The notes beneath the pieces are model-generated. The model was not told where the DNA came from, did no database searches, and saw only the letters and a program-made list of their open reading frames with translations. DNA of 64,000 nucleotides from Setophaga petechia (taxonomy: Eukaryota; Chordata; Aves; Passeriformes; Parulidae), in the NCBI GenBank assembly GCA_024362935.1, contig JANCRA010000017.1:2356001-2420000 (forward strand), read 5' to 3'. The stretch's first letter is position 1, and every line of letters begins with the position of its first letter. This document shows positions 1 to 12,253 of this stretch, in pieces. Made by a program: the position numbers and the translations under genes.

Positions 1-540
1 CTGTACAAAGCAAAAAGCCATGGCACTCCCCCAAAATCCAAACATTGCTTTGGGAATGAAGGCTACCAGTGTTCCCTGAAAGCTCCAAGGTGCACTCCCA
101 GTTCAGCGACCCAGCAGAGCTGGAGATGGAGAAAAAGGAGAGCTGGGAAAGACTCAGCCAAACACCCAAACACTGAAGGTATTCAAGAAAAGCATCCAAG
201 AAAACCAGCACTGCCTCACTTCTGCCTCTGCAGCTGGGATTTACCTGCTTTGGTGACACTTCAGCTCAATGGGAGGATGCTCTTGTCCCTCTCATTTCCT
301 GGTGAATCTCACTTTTATAGTCCTCCTTGGGAGGAGGAGCCTGGAGCCAGTTGCTTCACCCATTGGCACCTGTGGCACTTTGGAGACAGGAGTTTCCCTG
401 AACCTTGTCTGTTATTGTCTGAAATCTTTATTTATTTCCTGAAACTGGGGGTGTGTGGGGGGGGGGGAGGGTTTCCCTTCTGTCCAGCACGGACAAACCA
501 CCCCTCCTCACGGATTCCCCCCACCCTCTGGCTCCCCAGG
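1..540. other. Upstream flank of ACOD1, no gene seen
   Basis: I see no exon or recognisable repeat here. A run of nine G residues lies near 458-466, inside a G-rich stretch. The open frames from about 250 onward lack family similarity and splice logic. The region probably contains distal promoter sequence of the ACOD1 gene that starts downstream. Confidence 0.5.
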
Positions 541-543
541 GAC

Positions 544-640
544 TGATGTCATCCCCCTGGAAATTCAGTTGCACAAAACAGAAAGTAAATTGCCTTTTGG
601 ACGCAGATATAAACCCTGCCACCAGCACCTTCCAGCCACA
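544..640 (+). promoter_or_regulatory. ACOD1 core promoter with TATA box
   Basis: A TATAAA box lies at 608-613, about 100 bp before the first ATG at 708, so transcription probably starts near 635-640. Upstream are a C/EBP-like site TTGCACAA (569-576), an IRF/ISRE-like GAAAGTAAAT (581-590) and an ATF/CRE-like TGATGTCA (from about 544). Mammalian ACOD1 (IRG1) is strongly induced in macrophages through inflammatory factors including C/EBP-beta and IRF1, so this set fits. The sites are seen directly; their use is inference. Confidence 0.6.
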
Positions 641-707
641 CACCTCTGCCATCCCTCGCGCCGAGCACACCAAGCCGGGAAAGGCACTGGGAAAAGCAGC
701 CACCAGC

Positions 708-3700
708 ATGGTCTACTCCACCTTCCAGGTAAAACTCTTCCATGCAAACCCTCCCCATCCCTGAGCTCGCCTTTTGCACTTTAAGGAGGAAATGTTGCTT
801 TCCGGGCGGTTCCTCTGCTGGTCCAGCTGATCGTGGCACTAAACGGGAACCTGCCCCAAAATTAACAAATTCCAATGGTTTTCACAGTCACTTCATTCAG
901 CTACTGACCTTTTCCTTCCATCCTGCTCCTTTCATGAGTCCCAGACATCCCCTGGATGGTGTCACCTGGGGGTTGTTGTTGTTTTTGGGGTGTGCTCTGT
1001 GGGCTCTGCTCCCTGTGCCCGCTCCGAGCTGTCCCACTCGCTGCAGGATGTCGTGGCAGGGCTGCACAGGCTCTGCTGCCCCTTCAGCTCTGTGGCTTTA
1101 TTTCCCTGGATGTTCTTGGCATCCCTGCTGGATGCAGCTTTGGAAAATATTTTTTTCCCTCCTTTAAATATGTCGTTACTTTTACGTGCTCTTTTCATCT
1201 GTGAGTGTCTCACGATGAGAGGCACAACCAGGAAAACTGCTCCAAAAAACCTTCCAGCAGCTCCAGTGACAAATTCCCTCTCTGTGTCTCTCCTCTAGAA
1301 ATCCCAGAAGTTCTTGGCAAGCTCTCGGCAAGTCCACAAAACTGCTACCCATGGTTTGTATCTCTCAGCATTGCCCATCCTTTCCTAGCGGGCATCCCTA
1401 AATAATTGCTGGAAAAGGAGGTGCTGGGCTGAGCACACCCAGAGAAATCCTCAAATTCTTGGAAGGAAAAGCTTCTAAATGTTTGGGGGTCCTGTGGTTC
1501 TTCTTGCCCTCGGGGATAAAGGACCAGGGGAAAAGCAGCAAGGAGTAAAAATGTGGATTGTTAGTCCTGTGCTAAACCAGATCTTTAACTGGTTCAGAAC
1601 CAGACTTTCCAAATTCTTTGACCACAACTGTAAGTGTTCAAAGGGTGGCTCAGATCCTTAACTCCTCCACTTGTCACTGCTTCCTCCTTACACCTGATCC
1701 TGCTCTGGGCATTGCCTGCAGACATTCATGGGTCTCCTTCTGTGGCTCCAGCACTGCTACCTTTGGATAAATTAACCACAACTTGGCCGTGTAGACACTT
1801 GGTATATTATATCTCTTAACGTGACCTAAGATTGGGTATTAACTGTTCTTAAAATTCTTGATCTATTATGATTATTAACTTCTTTCTAAAAGTTTTCTTG
1901 GTTTAGTATACGTTTATTATAAGTTTATTAACTTCTTTTAAAAGAAAGAAGTTAATTGTAAGTTTTATTCTAGGTTTATTAACTCATTTTAAAATATATT
2001 CTTAGTCTATTGTCTCAATTTATTTTAAAATGAGTTATTCATACAATAAATGCAAGGAATGTTGCCTAATGAGACCCAAGGACAAGAGAAATAATAATCC
2101 ACAGGGATTTATTTGGTCTTGTATCAAATTTAATTTCTTGTATGAAGCCCTGCCATATCAGAAGGAAAACCCCGGAGTCATGGAGTGCTTTTAGCTGAAG
2201 GGTTAAAAAACCCCGCTGCCCGCTGAGGTGACAAAGAGCATTTGATGCCGGGGAGGAACCAATCCAGCTTTGCTGGGTGCTGGGTGATGGGAGCAGATTT
2301 TCCTGCAGCCTCTCCAAGCCCTGACATCACCGCTCCCGCTCCGGGGGGGTGCGGGGGGACCCGGGGGTGCTCCGGGGGGACCCGGGCTGGGCTGGACAGC
2401 GGGCCCCGAGCGCTGAGTGCCGGGATTCCTGTAGGAACGCCGGGATTCCTGTAGGAACGCCGGGATTCCTATAGGAACGCGGCGCCGGGAGGGGATGCTC
2501 TCCCGGTGAGTCAGGCGGTGATGGCATTCCCAGCTGTGTTTACAGGAGCCTCAGACTCGGCTCGAGGTGAGCCCGAACATGAGTCAGCGCCCCGTGAGTC
2601 ATGATGTGACATTTCGGGATGGATCCAAACTAGCGATATTAGGGGATGGTCGTTTCATTAATTGTCATGTTTGATGCTCCAAAACCAAAGCCTCCTGTCT
2701 ACCTGCCAGTCTGGATGAGCTTTCCTCTTGGGGCAAAGTATTTTTAATTTTTTTCACCCATGATTCATTAAATTTGGACATTAATTCATCTTTTATCTCC
2801 ATCAATGTGTGCACACCCACATCCACCCATAAGTAAATGTATGGATTTGCCATCCTGCAAATGTTGTCCACATGGAATTTTATTTTTCCTGCTCTCCTGT
2901 GCACTCTCAAATTAACAGTATAAATTATAACGGGCCATAACAATTTTAATTCTATGAGTTATAAATATAATTATATTAATAATATTCTGTATTCTAATTA
3001 TAGAATTATGACTAATTTTATGAATTATAAATTAATATATAAATTATTTTTAAATATAAAATTAATATATAATAATGACAGATATAATCTAAACAAGGCA
3101 ATTTGTCACTGAAATTAAAATATACAATAGACACAGACTGGGTATTTTCCATAGAATTGTAACTTACTTTTAATGGTAAGCATCCTTTGGAGTACATAGG
3201 ACTTAAGAGCTTTGGTGGCTGAGTCAAGACACTTCTGTGTCTTTTAGGATGAAACACCTGGATAAATCCAGGCTTTGGGTCTAGTCCTGCTTTCCAAAAA
3301 ATTATGGAAGCGTAGGATTTCTGTGGTACATTTGTGTTTGGCTTTCCTCTGGACAAAGGGACATAATTTGTGTTGATCCCTCCCAAAAAAGGGTTGTTGG
3401 AGCCCCAAGGTGAGGGGATGGGGCTGAGCTCTGAAGTTTCTTCACCTGAACCTTCTGGAAGCCACCCCATCTGTGGAATAAGAAATTTTATTTATTTATG
3501 GTATAGAACCCATGGAATCAGAGAGTGCCCCAAGTCAGAAAGGAGCCATGGGGATGATGAATTCCAGCTCCCTGCCCTTGCAGGCTCCCCAGACCCACCC
3601 ACCTGCCTGGGGCAGGCGCAGCTCCCTGGGCCTGGTGACACCAGCGCAGGGCTCACCGCTGTCCTTGTCCCCTCCCGGTGTCCTGGCGCTGCAGTGGCGG

Positions 3701-6700
3701 CCCGGAGCGCTCCCGAGGACACGGTGACCAGCAGCTTCGCCTCGTTCATCCGCGCGGCGCGGCCCGAGCACCTGTCCCCGACCGTGCGGCAGCGGAGCAA
3801 GAGGATGATCCTGGACAGCATCGGCGTGGGGCTCGTGGGCAGCACCACGCGCGTCTTCGACATCGCCCTGCGCTACTGCCGGGTAGGGACAGCCCGCCAC
3901 TGCCACTGCCACTGCCACTGTCACTGTCACTGTCACTGCCATTGCCACTGCTACTGCCGGGTAGGGACAGCCCGCCACTGCCACTGCCACTGTCACTGCC
4001 ACTGCCCCTGCCCCTGCCACTGTCACTGCCACTGCCGGGTAGGGACACCCCGCCACTGCCCCTGCCCCTGCCACTGTCACTGTCACTGCCACTGCCCCTG
4101 CCCCTGCCACTGTCACTGCCATTGCCACTGCTACTGCCGGGTAGGGACACCCCGCCACTGCCCCTGCCCCTGCCACTGTCACTGCCACTGCCACTGCCAC
4201 TGCCACTGCCACTGCCACTGCTACTGCCACTGCTACTGCCACTGCTACTGCTACTGCCGAGTAGGGACAGCCCCGCCACAGCCACTGCCACTGCCACTGC
4301 CCCTGCCCCTGCCCCTGCCACTGCTACTGCCGGGTAGGGACAGCCCCGCCACTGCCCCTGCCCCTGCCACTGTCACTGACACCGCCACTGCTACTGCCGG
4401 GTAGGGACAGCCCGCCACTGCCACTGCCACTGCCACTGCCACTGCTACTGCCGGGTAGGGACAGCCCGCCACTGCCACTGCCACTGCCACTGCCACTGCT
4501 ACTGCCGGGTAGGGACAGCCCCGCCTCTGCCACTGCCACTGCTACTGCCCCTGCCACTGCCACTGCCACTGCTGCTGCCACTGCCACAGCCCTGCTGCTG
4601 CCACCTCCCCGCCACTGCCGCCTCTGGGGCTGATCCTTGTGGCTGCTCTGGCCGGCTCCATCCCCACTCCTTCTGATGCCTTTGAAGGCTGACCTCGAAC
4701 AGAGATTAGATGGAGCTAAAGAATAAAGTAGGGATTTATTGAAAGGCCTCAATGGATCCACCTTGGGCAGCACAAGAGCCCAGCCAGGGCTGCACCAAAG
4801 ATGAACCAAAATGGTCACAAAAATCCCAACTGGTCAGGGGGGTCCCACACCTCTCTAAGCCTTGGTCCACCAGCGCACTGGAGTCAATTGTCCAACTACA
4901 GCCCCAGCCTATGAAGTCCCACCTTTCCTGCTTTTCTCTCTTCGGCCCACATTGTTTGTGCTCTTGGGCTGAGATTTGGATCATTTGTCCTTGGCCCCCA
5001 GCTGGAGCAGGAATTGTTTTGTCTCCCTGCTCTGTGCACAGAGCTCACCATCCCCTAGTATGAAGCCCAGACTCACACACTAAAGCAGCACAGAATCTGA
5101 AAAACGTAAAAGCTCAAACCTGTGGCATCACCTCCAGGGCTCCCCTGACATTCCCTCCTTCCCACAGGAGCTGTACTCCTCCGTGGCCGTGAGCTCAGTC
5201 TATGGAAAGCCAGGGGTGAAGCTCTCCCCGACGCTGGCTGCCTTCACCAACGGCGTGGCGGTGAGGCTGGACCTTCCCAGGGGATCTGTGCTCCGGATTT
5301 TCCAAGGGGGATCTGTGCTCCTGACTATTCCATGGGGGGTTTGTGCTCCTGGATTTTCCAAGGGGGATTTGTGTTCCCGGCCCTTCCAGGGGAATCTGTG
5401 CTCCCAGCTCTTCCGGGGGAATCTGCTGTCCTGTTTTTTCCAGGGGGAATCTGGGTTCCTGGCTCTCCCAGGGGAATCTATCGTGCCAGGAATTAGCATT
5501 CCAGGAAACAGATTGGTCACTGATGAGGGACAAAAGCTGGGAATCTCCTGGCTCTTAGAGGAGCCGAACCATCCCGTGGGGACACTGAGTGGAGGTTTTG
5601 GCAGAATTTCCTCAGGAATATCAGCAGGGAGCCCTCATTCCCTCAGCACCCAGCCAGCACATTCCCATCTCTGTTTCCCTGGCAGACCCATTCCATGGAT
5701 TTTGATGACACCTGGCACCCTGCCACTCACCCCTCCGGGGCCATCCTGCCAGCTCTCCTGGCAGCTTCCCAGATGCTCCCTCCGAACAGCAAACCCAATG
5801 GCCTGGATTTCCTGCTGGCCTTCAATGTGGGCCTGGAAGTGCAAGGGAGGCTCATGCACTTCTCCACTGAGGCTCACGACATTCCCAAAAGGTAAAGCTC
5901 TTGTTCTTTGCTGAGGATAAAGACAGTTGGTGAGTCTGGATTTTAAAATGTTTGTTTAGGTTAAGCCAAGTTTAAGTCCAGTTTGATTTAGCTTTACCCC
6001 AGGATAAAGCCTTACTGAAAGCCAAATGCCAGAGGTGATTGCACCATGCACTTATTTGATGATTTCCAGACATTTTGCCTCAAAAATAACCCTCAGGAAG
6101 ACTCCCAGGGAGTCTGCAGTGCCATCACCTGACTCAGCCAGGGCAGGATCCCAGAACCAAGCAGAATTTGGTGGTGGGCATGGCTCCTGGGCCAACTGCT
6201 GTCTCCAGCAGTGCCCTGGTGTGATCCAAGCAATGGAATCAGGAACAGCAGGAACTGTTCCCTTGGGTGTGGTTGAGGCTGAATTATTTGTCTGAGGGAT
6301 AGAAAGTTTGGCTGGGTGGACACAAACCATCGCACCTCCTGGAGAAAGTTCAAATTGCTCTTTGGAGATGCTGAGCTCACCCTGGTGTTTCTGAGGAGGT
6401 TTGAAGGAGAAATTCCATTTTTAGACTAAATTTATGTTCATTAACTCTAAATTTAGAGTTAAACTAAAATGCAGTAAAAGTCTGATTTAAATTTAATTGA
6501 TTAGTTAAAATGTATGGTTCGATTCTGAGTCAGATGAATCCCACCCACACCAAAGCCATGAGAGAGTTCCACTGGCTGATGGGCTCCTCATTTCCCATTA
6601 GTATTTCTGTGGGAGGGTCCTGTGGTGTTCCCTGTGCCAGGCACCCAGGGCCGCTCATTCCTGCCGTCCCCCTGCAGGTTCCACCCTCCCTCAGTGGTGG

Positions 6701-7596
6701 GCACCCTGGGCAGTGCTGCAGCCACGGCCAAGCTGCTGTCCCTCAGCTCGGCCCAGTGCTGCCACGCCCTGGGCATCGCCGCCTCGCTGGCCGGGGCGCC
6801 CATGGCCAACGCCGCCACCCAGGCCAAGCCTCTGCACGTGGGCAACGCCACCCGCCTGGGCCTGGAGGCCGCTCTGCTGGCGGGCCGAGGGATGGAGGCC
6901 AATCCCCTGATCCTGGATGACATCCCGGGCTGCTCGGGGTTCAGCGCCTTCTACAGCGTCTACCAGCCCAAGCCGCTGTCCGCGCCCGGCGAGCACCACG
7001 AGTTCCTGCTGGAAAAGCAGGACATTGCCTTCAAGCGATTCCCAGCCCACCTGGGCATGCACTGGGTGGTGGATGCTGCCTTGTCCGTCCGGAACCTCCT
7101 CATCAACTACGCGGGGTCCTTCTCGCCGTCCCTGATCCGCACCATTATGCTGAAGATCCCGGTGTCCAAGTACATCAACCGGCCTTTCCCCAGCTCGGAG
7201 CACCAGGCCAGGCACTCCTTCCAGTTCAATGCCTGTGCCGCCCTGCTGGACGGGGAGGTGGGCCTGGACTCCTTCTCCGAGAGCAGCATCCACCGGCAGG
7301 AGCTCAAGGAGCTGCTGGACAAGGTGGTGGTGGAGCACCCTGAAGACAACGTGGCCAACTTTGACAAGATGTACGGAGAGGTGGCCCTGCTCCTACACAG
7401 CGGGGACGTCCTGACAGGAAAATGTGACACTTTCTATGGGCACTGGAGGAAGCCCCTGAGCAAAGAGTCGCTCCTGAAGAAGTTTCGATCCAACGCCTCC
7501 CACGTGCTTCCCGAAGAAAAAATAGAAACCATCATCACTCTGGTGGACAACCTGGAGTACCTGTCAGACAGCTCCCAGCTGGCCTGCAGCCTGTGA
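708..7596 (+). CDS. cis-aconitate decarboxylase (ACOD1/IRG1), six exons
   Basis: Makes itaconate from cis-aconitate in mitochondria of activated macrophages (MmgE/PrpD family). Exons: 708-728, 1299-1353, 3695-3882, 5168-5260, 5686-5891, 6678-7596. All phases agree (0,1,0,0,2) and the product is 493 residues, against 481 in human. Family-known active-site residues are kept: D124, T128 and H134 in the MDFDDTWHPATH block, H190 in KRFHPP, K238 in TQAKPLH, and the Tyr of KYINRPFP. The first ~31 residues have K8, K11, R17, K21 and R29 and no acidic residue, which looks like a mitochondrial presequence. Exons 1-2 are assigned from splice signals, phase and the TATA box rather than similarity; the exon 2 donor (G|GTTTGT) is weak. 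Exon 3 has its donor copied into a tandem array. It could be ACOD1 itself or an ohnologue. Convergent with GLOD5. Confidence 0.94.
1850..2060. repeat. A+T-rich tract with palindromes
   Basis: Lies in ACOD1 intron 2. It contains a palindrome at 1927-1956 with 12-bp perfect arms (ATTAACTTCTTT and its complement) around a 6-nt spacer. A second inverted pair is built on AACTCATTTTAAAAT near 1980 and its complement near 2021-2035. Short TTTATTAACT motifs recur. No protein similarity. Confidence 0.6.
2421..2480 (+). repeat. 20-bp unit in three tandem copies
   Basis: Three head-to-tail copies of a 20-bp unit (CGGGATTCCTGTAGGAACGC) occupy 2421-2440, 2441-2460 and 2461-2480; the third differs at one base. 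They sit in a GC-rich patch of ACOD1 intron 2 just before the AP-1 cluster. Confidence 0.85.
2507..2601. promoter_or_regulatory. Cluster of three perfect AP-1 sites in ACOD1 intron 2
   Basis: TGAGTCA occurs at 2507-2513, 2580-2586 and 2595-2601, all in one orientation, within 95 bp. The patch follows GC-rich sequence (2330-2500) and looks like an intronic enhancer. AP-1 is a standard effector of the inflammatory signals that induce ACOD1. The sites are seen; enhancer activity is inferred. Confidence 0.6.
2935..3085. repeat. A+T-rich low-complexity tract
   Basis: About 150 bp almost entirely of A and T with TATAAAT/AATTATA motifs, inside ACOD1 intron 2. The rest of 2640-3690 shows no exon and no repeat family I can name. 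Confidence 0.6.
3872..4620 (+). repeat. 6-bp/compound minisatellite that copies the ACOD1 exon 3 splice donor
   Basis: Begins inside the last codons of ACOD1 exon 3. The block GCTACTGCCGG|GTAGGGACA spans the exon end and 5' splice site. It recurs, sometimes slightly changed, with the GT at 3883 (real), 3961, 4039, 4141, 4261 (G>A at -1), 4334, 4401, 4455 and 4509. The blocks are separated by hexamer repeats (TGCCAC, TGTCAC, TGCCCC). The exon frame stays open to 4404 and would read as alternating Cys-His and Cys-Pro. The first four decoy donors are in frame with the real one (+78, +156, +258, +378 nt). Confidence 0.92.
4670..5115 (-). mobile_element. Probable solo LTR, minus orientation
   Basis: Non-coding tract in ACOD1 intron 3. 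On the minus strand it carries AATAAA (complement near 4735) followed by a short tail, as in an LTR R/U5 region. Likely ends are TG at about 4675 and CA at about 5125. I could not find a convincing target duplication, so identity and limits are uncertain. Confidence 0.4.
5275..5480 (+). repeat. Degenerate ~30-bp minisatellite beside the ACOD1 exon 4 donor
   Basis: Starts within about 15 bp of the exon 4 donor (GT at 5261). Units contain a CC(A)GGGGGAATCTGTGCTCC-like core followed by a TTCC-rich spacer, repeated about seven times with drift. It occupies most of the first half of intron 4. Confidence 0.75.
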
Positions 7597-8837
7597 GGGG
7601 ACAGCATGGGGGCTTGGTGAGGGGCTTGTCCTGGTGAAGCCGCGATTCCTTTCTTCATTGGTGCTTTCCTACTGATTCCCAAGGACAGGCAAGATCCCAT
7701 CCCTTCTACTAGATAATTCCAAAGGAACCCATGAGGCAGGAGGTGTCTGGGTTAACATATGGAGTAAACTTCAACTCCTGGTTGGTGCTGGCTGAGGACC
7801 TGAAAGGCCACCACAAGTATAAAAAAATTCCCATGGAAATCTCTGAGAATCCTGGGGTATCATCCAGTTCTCCAGAAGGAACGGTGCCTGTACATTTCTT
7901 ACAGCTGGATTCCAAACTTTTTCTGTGCAGAATGCCTGACTGCCCAGGCTGGGAAGAGGAGGAAGTTCAGCTGCAGAGTCTGTGCTTTCCTCAGTGCTCC
8001 TCTGGGCACTTTTGGGATCAGGGTCAGGCAGTCCCACAGGCACAGGAGAAACCCATCCTTGCTGCAAACAGCCCTACCTGCAGGACTCTCCAGCAGAACA
8101 GGATTCTTTTCCTTCCCAGTGAAAACCTCCCATTTCTCCAACCCGTGGGCAGTGTTTGCCACTTCTCTGTGTACAAAGGATGGTTTGAGGACCCTTGAGA
8201 CCTGGATGTCTTTTCTAAAGGAGGTAGTTGGTAGGTGAGGAACCCTACATCGGTTCTACACCCTGAGGGTGAGCCCTGCCCATCCCACGCTGTCCCACAC
8301 CATCCCTTATGCCTTTCCCAGGCTTTCCCAGGCACCTGTTCTGAGCTGGCCCACCAGGTGGTCCTCGGGCTTCTCTGGGAAGTGATTTGGGCACATACAC
8401 TGTGACTCCTGTTGAGAAACTCCTGTTTCTCTCCTTTGAGAGGAGGGGAAGCTCATTGAGATTTGGCTCTTAACTCATCTGTCCATGAAAATGGATGAAA
8501 TCTGGAATCTGTGCTCCTGAGCAGCCATTCCCTGAAAGGCTCCTTCCCCGGCACCCTCCCTGAGTAGTGAGATGGAGAACTCAACACTTCTCCACATTAA
8601 ACACTGGGATTGCTGATCCAAAAGAACTCCTTTCCAATGTGATTGTGATAAAATTGTGGAATCTACTGTGGGAATCAGTATTCAAGAGGGATGAGATGGG
8701 AGCAGACAAGAAGGAAGATCCTTTTCTCTTGCTGGTCGTGGTTTGTGCAGGGAATGAACCATCCAGAAGAAAACTGTTTTCCCACCTCTGTTCATCCACT
8801 CTCTCCCACTGTCCAATATTCACAATGAATCTTGCTG

Positions 8838-8843
8838 AATAAA
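8838..8843 (+). terminator. ACOD1 polyadenylation signal (candidate)
   Basis: AATAAA at 8838-8843 is about 1.24 kb after the ACOD1 stop codon (7594-7596). No other gene lies in 7597-8840, so this stretch is most simply the 3' UTR. The actual cleavage site is not known. Confidence 0.5.
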
Positions 8844-9334
8844 GAATGGAATTAAATTTTCTCCGTAAAGATTTTATGCTGTGTTGTCTAAACCATCAGT
8901 TTTATTTGGAATACTCACAATACAGAGGTTTTTCCAATAGATGGGGAGCCCAGCAGAGGTTGGGACAGGGACAACTGCAATGCTGGCCTGTGGCCAGTGG
9001 TTCCTCCAGGGAAAAACCTTGAGCCCCACAGGTTCTTTCTCCCAGAGACCACCACAACCATCAGCCAGCAAAGCCTCTGGTGCTCCAACACCATCACTCC
9101 AAGAGAAGTTCCTCCATCAGCAGCACATTCCAAATACTTGATAAATTTCCTTGACAGGACAAGTTTTGAGTTTCCCATTGTTTGGGTCAGATGTGAGATC
9201 CCCAGAAGTGTCATTCCATGTTTTACCCTGTGGTGAATGGGAAAGTCCCAGAGCCTGGCAGGTCCTCCAGGCCTTAAAGGGATCGATGTGTGGGACAGAA
9301 CCAAGATGGGCCCCAGTGGAGGGAACAAAACCCT

Positions 9335-9830
9335 CTCCCATGGGCTTGAACCCTCTCCCGTGGGCTTTGACCCTCTCCCATGGGCTTTGATTCCCTCCCA
9401 TGAGCTTTGACCCTCTCCCATGGGCTTGAACCCTCTCCCATGGGCTTTGACCCTCTCCCATGGGCTTTGACCTCTCCTGTAGGATTGACATTTTTCCGTG
9501 GGAACCAATCCTGTTCCATGGGGATTAACTCTCCCCCATGGGCTCTGATCCTCTCTCGTGGGCTTTGATCCCCTCTCATGGCGTTGACCCCTTCGCATGG
9601 TCTTTGACCCCCTCCCGTGGGCTTTGACCCTCTCCTGTGGGAACCAACCCCGTCCCGTGGGCTTTGATCCCCTCTCATGGGCTTTGACCCCCTCCCGTGG
9701 GCTTTGACCCCCTCCCGTCGGCTTTGACCCTCTCCCGTGGGTTTTGACCCTCTCCTGTGGGAACGAACCCTGTTCCATGGGGATTCACCCTCCCCCGTGG
9801 GCTCTGACCCTGTCCCGTGGGCAGGAGGCC
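9335..9830 (+). repeat. 20-bp minisatellite (CCCTCTCCCATGGGCTTTGA)
   Basis: About 24 units of roughly 20 bp, with C/T and length variants, run between ACOD1 and GLOD5. They create long open frames on the minus strand coding for a GEGQSPWERVKAHGR-like repeat. These are by-products, not genes. Confidence 0.88.
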
Positions 9831-11100
9831 CCGCGGGTCCCTCCGTAGCCGGACACGGCCGGGGCACATCAGCACCCTGGAGAGCAGCCCCGGATGCTCC
9901 GCGGGCGCCGGGGCCGAGGGGACTCCGCTCCTGGGATTCCTCCCTGGGATCCCCTCCCGGATCTCCCTTCGAGGAGATGCCCGTGGATTTCTCTCATGGC
10001 ATTCCTGTCTTTAGTTCCCACAAAGGACTCAGTGGAAAACGGCTCATTCCCGTTGATCATCCAAAGCACTGAATGTTTTGTGACCTTGCCTTTTTTTCAC
10101 ACCATGAAGAATTTTGGATTTCCCACGAAATTCCAGCAAAGAAAAAATGAGTACGATTCAGAGATTGTTTCAATTTTATAGAGGATTTGCACTGTAGAGG
10201 TCAGAAGAGTCCTCCCTCCTTTCCAGCGCTGTTCCCGTGAGGATATCGATGCTACCTCAGTGTGGCCAGCCTCGGAACTGCTCTGCTTGAGAATCCTCAG
10301 GTCCTTCATTATTTTATATTTTTTAGATAACTTTGAAATAGCTTTTTAAATGACTAAAGGAAGAAGAAAACTCAGGACAGTCCCACAAGTAACCAGGAGC
10401 CATCAGAGTCAGACTCCTCTGTGTCAGACCATCCTCAATCCCGGCATAAATCCAGGTGAACTCCTGGACTTCTGACACTTTGCCCTTCATGTAGGCTCCT
10501 CATCCCTGCTTTTTCCTTTCCTGAGTGACAGAAACTCCACAATTATTGATACGGAGCTGAGGATGAAACTTGGAGCTTCAGTTTCAGGAGTGTTTGCGTG
10601 TCACACCGAGGCCAAATTCCCAAACCCCAGGGGAGGAATGTGTTTGGACAGCCGCAGCTGGATTTAAACCTCTGGTGTGGTGGGAGAGCCACCAGCACCA
10701 GGCAACTTGAGACAAGAAGCAGGAGGATGAGAGGAAGGGAGACAGAAATTTCCAACTGTGGAAAAGTGACTCTGGAGAGGACAGGAGTGACAGGTTGGAC
10801 AGTGTAGCAAAAGGGAAAGCAGGAATCAGGGAAGATCTCCCAGCAATTGCAGTGCAGCAGCAGCAGGACAGATCTTCCAAGAAGGCCATGAAATCTCCAT
10901 GATGAAGATGTATAAAAGCAGGATTGACACCCAGAGCAGAGCAGAGCAAAGCAGGCTGCCATGGGAAAAATTCCCAAAGTAGGTTCTTGTAGCCCTACTT
11001 TGTGGCTATGATTTGAGGCTTGTCCCAGGTTTACACAATTAAAGCCTGGACCTTTAAATGGGCCAGCCAAACCCTGCTGGGACCCAGGCAGAGCAGGGGC
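9831..11100. other. ACOD1-GLOD5 intergenic stretch
   Basis: 9831-9960 is a short CpG-rich patch directly after the minisatellite. The rest is unremarkable single-copy-looking sequence. The part just below 11106 is probably GLOD5 3' UTR. The long minus frame at 10543-11070 has hydrophobic stretches but no family features and lies in that UTR. Confidence 0.5.
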
Positions 11101-11105
11101 TGTGG

Positions 11106-12253
<1,148 letters not shown>

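Noticed and set aside
1205..1405. 66-codon frame taken as a separate small gene
   Set aside because: The part 1299-1353 is better explained as ACOD1 exon 2, because acceptor, donor and phase all fit in a different frame.
2421..2480. NF-kB sites in the GGGATTCC repeats
   Set aside because: The full GGGRNWYYCC consensus is not met at the last positions; left as a plain repeat.
3370..4404. 344-codon plus-strand frame as an independent Cys-His-rich protein
   Set aside because: It is ACOD1 exon 3 read through into the intronic array; the upstream part has no acceptable start. Kept only as a possible alternative splice extension.
8915..9867. Minus-strand repeat frames (GEGQSPWERVKAHGR) as a secreted repeat protein
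   Set aside because: Encoded by the 20-bp array; frame shifts between neighbouring tracks and no signal peptide or splice structure.
10543..11070. 175-codon hydrophobic minus-strand frame taken as a membrane protein
   Set aside because: Lies directly downstream of the GLOD5 stop in what should be its 3' UTR; no family signature and no conserved start.
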